Shown piece after piece: positions 18,604 through 21,586 of a DNA stretch of 21,586 bases (position 1 is the first letter of the stretch; every line of letters starts with the position of its first letter). The notes under the pieces were generated by a model. It did no database searches and was not told the origin of the DNA. It saw only the letters and a program-made list of their open reading frames with translations. Both the position numbers and the translations under genes were made by a program. Source of the DNA: Planoprotostelium fungivorum (Eukaryota; Evosea; Variosea; Cavosteliida; Cavosteliaceae); NCBI GenBank assembly GCA_003024175.1, contig MDYQ01000341.1, forward strand, positions 1-21,586, written 5' to 3'.

Positions 18604-18896
18604 TTGGAATATCGAGGAAACGGCGCATTGTAGAATAGCTCTCTATCGAATAAATCAGTGTTCTTAGCCGTTTCGCAACACGAACAGCAATCAGGTCTAG
18701 AACTCTTCTATACTCTCTCAACAGTACTATTGTTAATAGGTGAGCCAATCCTAATATTCTAAGAACCCAACCCTCATTCATTATCAATACAATCTGTTTC
18801 ACAATCATTCCGACTCGATCCGTGTCAGCTATCCTATATAGCTATCACGTCTTGTCACGAGGTCACCCCTCTTCTTTCCCCACATCTCATTTTCCA
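18604..18896. other. Gap between the HNH gene and the retroelement unit
   Basis: I see no convincing gene. The minus-strand open frame overlapping the HNH start has no recognisable domain. Near 18830-18850 a TATATAGC sequence lies between the paired TAGCTAT-like words CAGCTATCC and TAGCTATCAC, which could be the promoter or 5' LTR edge of the element that follows. Confidence 0.3.
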
Positions 18897-19350
18897 TACG
18901 TTTCCCCATATCTTCAGACAACTGTGTGTTCTCCTGTATAGAACTATCGGGCTCCCTCTTACTGTCTATTTTGACATCTTGTGGGACGGGATTGATCACC
19001 TCGATCACCTCATTCCATTTTGGTTTAATCTCCCGAGATTTCCAAAGACAAGATATTAGACACCCTTGTCTCAGTCAATCTATTCTAGTAGTGACAGCTG
19101 CTTGCAACATCTTTCGCCAGATCGATTAGCAAGTCAATAAAAAGTCTAGTGTCTAAACGTCCACCTTCTACTCTCTCTCTTCTGTGTATTTCACACATCA
19201 CATCTGAAAAGATCGATCATTCACATCACTCACGAGATCGATCATCAGATCTGTTTCATACGAGAACATCATCTCACCCTTTCAATCTGTTCGACACCTT
19301 CATCTATTGTCACCAGTACCAGTACCATTGGTCTGATATATCGTTAATAG

Positions 19351-19623
19351 ATGACCGGACGTAAACAGAAAAGAACTAGGGGAAGAGTCCCTGTGTCTCA
19401 ATCCAGACGGGCAACTCCTGTGACTACCGTCAGAGGCTCTCAGGCCAGAGTTGTCCCTCCTCCTGCCCTCTCACCAGAAGAGGTTGTCACCCCAGTGGTC
19501 CTAGCTGATGAGGAACGTGATGATGTTGTAGGAGGACCTCTTGTCCTTGACTCTCCTCCACCATCGCCTCAAGATGATCACTTGTCATCATCACCAACGT
19601 TTCGCTTTGCCGATCCAATCTCG
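19351..19623 (+). CDS. Gag-like protein, copy 1, cut by an N
   Basis: This copy has the only true start (MTGRKQKRTRGRVPVSQSRR), a basic N-terminus followed by an acidic and Pro-rich segment (PPPALSPEEVV, DSPPPSPQDDHLSS). After 91 codons it reaches the N at 19624, where the next repeat unit begins. The full protein can be judged only from copy 3. No known family is recognised. Confidence 0.5.
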
Positions 19624-20032
19624 CNTACGTTTCCCCATATCTTCAGACAACCGTGTGTTCTCCTGTATAGAACTATCGGGCTCCCTCTTACTGTCTATTT
19701 TGACGTCTTGTGGGACGGGATCGATCACCTCGATCACCTCATTCCATTTTGGTTTAATCTCCCGAGATTTCCAAAGACAAGATATTAGACACCCTTGTCT
19801 CAGTCAATCTATTCTAGTAGTGACAGCTGCTTGCAACATCTTTCGCCAGATCGATTAGCAAGTCAATAAAAAGTCTAGTGTCTAAACGTCCACCTTCTAC
19901 TCTCTCTCTTCTGTGTATTTCACACATCACATCTGAAAAGATCGATCACCCACATCACTCACAAGATCGATCATCAGATCTGTTTCATACGAGAACATCA
20001 TCTCACCCTCTCAATCCAGACGGGCAACTCCT

Positions 20033-20688
20033 GTGACTACCGTCAGAGGCTCTCAGGCCAGAGTTGTCCCTCCTCCTGCCCTCTCACCAGAAGAGGTTGT
20101 CACCTCAGTGGTCCTAGCTGATGAGGAACGTGATGATGTTGTAGGAGGACCTCTTGTCCTTGACTCTCCTCCACCATCGCCTCAAGATGATCACTTGTCA
20201 TCATCACCAACGTTTCGCTTTGCCGATCCAATCTCGCAACCTCCCTCGTCAGAGGATGAGTACCTTCCCAACGAACCAGGGGACACATCTCCTGACGTCT
20301 GGTCTACCCTACTCTCACTCCAGGACAAGCTGGGAGGCGCTCATCACAGGATGGATACATTTGAGATCATGTTGGCCGAGAATAACTCTCTCCTTGTGCA
20401 GATCAGAGACGAAGCCAGGCGTCGTCAGCCGCCCCCACCTCAAGAAAGGCCGGTTCAAAATCGATCAGGAGTGCTGCGTACACCCTCTGTTGCACAGACA
20501 AGGTTACCACGCCCTCAAGCGCTGTCCACACCATTACCGTTGGACTTCGTCCCTGAGAAGATCTCCTCCAATCGATCTCCAGCTCTCTCTTCCTCTACTC
20601 CATCTCCGGTGGTATTGTCCACGGGTCCTCCACCCACAGGTAATCCACCCTCAGTGCCTTCAGTGCCAGAGACAGGACGCCTACCACT
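20033..20688 (+). pseudogene. Gag-like protein, copy 2, start codon deleted
   Basis: The frame matches copies 1 and 3 but lacks the ATG and first 16 or so codons. Roughly 120 bp between two CAATC words in copy 1 (about 19283-19402) are gone, joining leader to coding sequence at 20014-20019. The middle contains a predicted coiled coil (LLSLQDKLGGAHHRMDTFEI, then LAENNSLLVQIRDEARRR) and a Ser/Pro-rich linker. The frame is broken at the N of 20689. Confidence 0.55.
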
Positions 20689-20691
20689 NGA

Positions 20692-21586
20692 GTTGTCCCT
20701 CCTCCTGCCCTCTCACCAGAAGAGGTTGTCACCCCAGTGGTCCTAGCTGATGAGGAACGTGATGATGTTGTAGGAGGACCTCTTGTCCTTGACTCTCCTC
20801 CACCATCGCCTCAAGATGATCACTTGTCATCATCACCAACGTTTCGCTTTGCCGATCCAATCTCGCAACCTCCCTCGTCAGAGGATGAGTACCTTCCCAA
20901 CGAACCAGGGGACACATCTCCTGACGTCTGGTCTACCCTACTCTCACTCCAGGACAAGCTGGGAGGCGCTCATCACAGGATGGATACATTTGAGATCATG
21001 TTGGCCGAGAACAACTCTCTCCTTGTGCAGATCAGAGACGAAGCCAGGCGTCGTCAGCTGCCCCCACCTCAAGAAAGGCCGGTTCAAAATCGATCAGGAG
21101 TGCTGCGTACACCCTCTGTTGCACAGACAAGGTTACCACGCCCTCAAGCGCTGTCCACACCATTACCGTTGGACTTCGTCCCTGAGAAGATCTCCTCCAA
21201 TCGATCTCCAGCTCTCTCTTCCTCTACTCCATCTCCGGTGGTATTGTCCACGGGTCCTCCACCCACAGGTAATCCACCCTCAGTGCCTTCAGTGCCAGAG
21301 ACAGGACGCCTACCACTCTGGTTGGTACAGGCTCGTGCGAAATACAGCCAGCAGAAACTACCTTCAATCTCGGAGATCGAGAAGCTGGCATATCAACCAC
21401 TTAAGAAGCACCCCTCCAATACAGACCTACGTCGGTGGCTCTTAGCAGTGGATTGGAGACATGCAGCCTTCGCTTCATCAGCCGAGATCCCACTCGATCA
21501 ATTCATCAACAGCCTACGCTTTGGAGAGTGTGACCAAATACGCTCCCGTGCAGACACCTTTGGGCTAGGGATGGATGACGGAGATT
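20692..21586 (+). CDS. Gag-like protein, copy 3, open at both ends
   Basis: 298 codons are open from the N to the window edge. After the Pro-rich region and coiled coil shared with copy 2, it continues into a segment seen only here: WLVQARAKYSQQKLPSISEI, then LAYQPLKKHPSNTDLRRWLL, then AEIPLDQFINSLRFGECD. This looks like an alpha-helical domain such as a capsid N-terminal domain, but I recognise no specific family. A non-Gag structural or adaptor protein of the element is the alternative. Confidence 0.5.

Larger units (their letters stand above)
18897..21586 (+). mobile_element. Retroelement-like unit in three overlapping copies
   Basis: The sequence 18897-19623 is repeated from 19625, and 20061-20688 is repeated from 20690, each time after a single N. 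A full unit reads: a non-coding leader of about 450 bp with AATAAA-like and GATCGATCA repeats, an ATG at 19351, and a Pro-rich Gag-like frame that stays open to the window edge in the last copy. No reverse transcriptase is visible, so LTR-retroelement identity is inferred from layout only. Copies differ at a few bases and by one deletion, so they are not simple duplicates of one read. Confidence 0.5.

Noticed and set aside
1-21586. CRISPR arrays, bacterial operons, tRNA or rRNA genes
   Set aside because: No regularly spaced repeats with unique spacers, no ribosome-binding-site-led operons, and no cloverleaf or rRNA core sequences were seen; spliceosomal introns show a nuclear eukaryotic locus.

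Overview
This window comes from a nuclear eukaryotic genome. Host genes are cut by many short GT-AG introns (mostly 36-60 nt, a few of 86-98 nt), use the standard code, and encode typical eukaryotic proteins: an armadillo-repeat protein, a cyclic-nucleotide-binding ion channel, a PXK-type pseudokinase with a WH2 tail and an esterase D. Gene spacing is tight. A free-living protist, perhaps an amoebozoan, fits, but that is inference and I cannot place the species. Three single-N positions (6977, 19624, 20689) lie at joins between repeated sequence and look like assembly seams.

Left part (1-6357): three host genes in tandem on the minus strand. They are an armadillo-repeat gene running off the left edge, a six-transmembrane channel with an unusual selectivity filter, and a membrane-anchored PXK-like pseudokinase whose PX domain is replaced by an N-terminal transmembrane segment.

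Middle (6409-13905): nested mobile DNA around two convergent host genes. A repeat family (R) occurs three times, and each copy puts the same end 50-90 bp upstream of a host gene start (pseudokinase, TAF7-like gene, ESD). A small LTR-type remnant interrupts copy 1. A 3.9-kb DNA transposon interrupts copy 2. This transposon has 242-bp identical terminal inverted repeats, TGT...ACA ends, a 6-bp target duplication and a spliced 680-aa gypsy-like integrase (GINGER-like). It appears intact and recent. Between R copies 2 and 3 lie a weakly recognisable TAF7-like gene (+) and a full-length S-formylglutathione hydrolase (ESD, -).

Right-middle (14457-18603): a compact block unlike the host genes. Two unknown short genes diverge from a 102-bp gap, followed by a five-exon superfamily-3 helicase (with a frame break at Walker B) and a convergent phage/NCLDV-style HNH endonuclease. 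The gene combination suggests an integrated virus- or plasmid-like replicon, without recognisable capsid or integrase.

Right end (18897-21586): three partly overlapping copies of a retroelement-like unit (leader plus Gag-like ORF), joined at single Ns. The last copy stays open to the window edge.
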